Made by a program: the position numbers and the translations under genes
In this document: positions 6,628-7,090 of the stretch, in pieces
Numbering within the stretch: position 1 is the stretch's first letter
Layout of the letters: the number at the start of each line of letters is the position of its first letter
NCBI GenBank assembly: GCA_024684155.1
Contig: JAIKXK010000038.1
Coordinates: 1-7,090 of the forward strand
DNA from: Lachnospiraceae bacterium
GTDB lineage: Bacteria; Bacillota; Clostridia; Lachnospirales; Lachnospiraceae
DNA length: 7,090 nucleotides
Direction of reading: 5' to 3'
The notes under the pieces: model-generated
Told to the model about the DNA's origin: nothing
Seen by the model: only the letters and a program-made list of their open reading frames with translations
The model's database searches: none

Positions 6628-6993
6628 ATGGAAGAAAGACATTTAACCTGTATTGGCTGTCCTATGGGATGCCAGCTTACCGTAACCATGGAAAATGGTG
6701 AAGTAAAAGACGTAACCGGAAACACCTGTAAAAGAGGTGATATTTACGCAAGAAAAGAAGTAACAAATCCTACTCGAATTGTAACTTCCTCTGTTCGTGT
6801 AAAAAACGGAAGCTTAAATATGGTTTCCTGCAAAACCAAAGAAGATATTCCAAAGGGAAAAATTTTCGATATTGTAAAAGCATTGGAAGCTGTAGAGGTA
6901 ACTGCTCCAGTTAAAATTGGGGATGTGGTATGCGCCAACGTATGCGACACTGGAGTTGATGTAGTTGCTACAAAGAATATCGAAACAAAATAA
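6628..6993 (+). CDS. DUF1667 small cysteine-rich protein, predicted Fe-S subunit of the oxidoreductase complex
   Basis: This protein of 121 residues belongs to the DUF1667 family (COG3862-type, conserved CXXC). C8, C11, C15 and C34 form C-x2-C-x3-C-x18-C, with C34 in T-C-K-R-G-D. That spacing, and the C-P-x-G-C and C-x-R/K-G context, resemble the N-terminal [4Fe-4S] site of molybdopterin oxidoreductases such as formate dehydrogenase, so a cluster is a reasonable inference. Additional cysteines occur at C68, C102 and C106; C102-x3-C106 precedes the D-T-G-V-D-V-V-A-T segment typical of the family's C-terminus. There is no catalytic domain, signal peptide or membrane segment. As the last gene, 13 bp after the flavoprotein stop and behind its own strong AGGAGG, it is most likely an electron-transfer or assembly subunit for the two upstream flavoproteins, taking the place held by GlpC in GlpABC. 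Its biochemical function is not established to my knowledge. Confidence 0.88.
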   Translation: MEERHLTCIGCPMGCQLTVTMENGEVKDVTGNTCKRGDIYARKEVTNPTRIVTSSVRVKNGSLNMVSCKTKEDIPKGKIFDIVKALEAVEVTAPVKIGDVVCANVCDTGVDVVATKNIETK

Positions 6994-6996
6994 GCG

Positions 6997-7090
6997 TCTT
7001 TTTCGCGGATAAATCATAAAAAAGGACCATACATTGAGAATAAATCATTTCAATATATGGTTCTTTTTTATTATTTATCCCGTAAAAAGA
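6997..7090. repeat. 94-bp near-perfect inverted repeat around the operon terminator
   Basis: Beyond the terminator, complementarity continues outwards without a shift: 6997-7038 faces 7049-7090 over 42 positions. Mismatches are only at 7004-7006, 7015 and 7032, with two G-U wobbles at 7025 and 7038. The outermost arms are TCTTTTT (6997-7003) and AAAAAGA (7084-7090), then GGATAAAT (7007-7014) with ATTTATCC (7073-7080). The right arm reaches the last base of the window, so its true limit is unknown. It could be a miniature palindromic element or an extended bidirectional terminator. Confidence 0.7.
7018..7069 (+). terminator. Intrinsic terminator of the GlpA-like operon, potentially bidirectional
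   Basis: Arms 7018-7038 and 7049-7069 pair over 21 positions with one C-A mismatch and two G-U wobbles around a 10-nt loop. The arms end in A6 and T6, so the hairpin has a T tract when read from either strand. It lies 24 bp after the stop of the DUF1667 gene and has no obvious competitor, so it should end this operon. It is also the core of the longer inverted repeat. Confidence 0.85.

Noticed and set aside
1..7090. CRISPR arrays, tRNA or rRNA genes, insertion-sequence transposases, defence genes
   Set aside because: No regularly spaced repeats, no cloverleaf or rRNA segments, and no transposase or nuclease-helicase proteins are visible; almost all of the window is accounted for by metabolic genes.

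Overview
The window looks like chromosome of an anaerobic, low-GC Firmicute, most likely a Clostridia member of the Lachnospiraceae type. The basis is AT-rich DNA, AGGAGG-type ribosome binding sites, tight same-strand operons, T-tailed intrinsic terminators, and a flavin/iron-sulfur oxidoreductase trio familiar from clostridial glycerol operons. The taxon is inferred; there is no rRNA or other marker gene here. All genes are on the + strand.

Left part (1-3722). The window opens in the last 36 codons of an endonuclease/exonuclease/phosphatase-fold protein, followed by an intrinsic terminator (115-148). Three closely spaced genes follow: a short-chain dehydrogenase/reductase (164-892) that may be the EF-P-modifying 5-aminopentanone reductase rather than a fatty-acid FabG, a cytoplasmic GH2 glycosidase (926-2710), and a DagK/YegS-type lipid kinase (2742-3722). 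Gaps are about 30 bp, so they are probably one transcript, but no promoter fits between the terminator and the first of them.

Middle (3723-3906). This intergenic region holds a good extended -10 promoter and then, before the next gene, a 20-bp-stem terminator with a T7 tail. That arrangement is a transcription-attenuation leader. Given the genes behind it, antitermination by a GlpP-like protein is the most economical explanation.

Right part (3907-6993). A three-gene operon encodes a GlpA-like FAD dehydrogenase with a C-terminal BFD-type [2Fe-2S] domain, a pyridine-nucleotide-disulfide-type FAD/NAD(P) oxidoreductase with a C-terminal extension, and a small DUF1667 protein with four cysteines spaced like the [4Fe-4S] site of molybdopterin oxidoreductases. 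Together they look like a soluble complex that oxidises glycerol 3-phosphate (or a related hydroxy/amino acid substrate) and passes electrons through Fe-S centres to a second flavin and a nicotinamide cofactor, in place of the membrane-linked GlpABC. This is the most interesting system in the window: its parts are known families, but the electron path and the role of DUF1667 are, as far as I know, poorly described.

Right end (6994-7090). A terminator hairpin is nested inside a longer, almost uninterrupted 94-bp inverted repeat that runs to the window edge.
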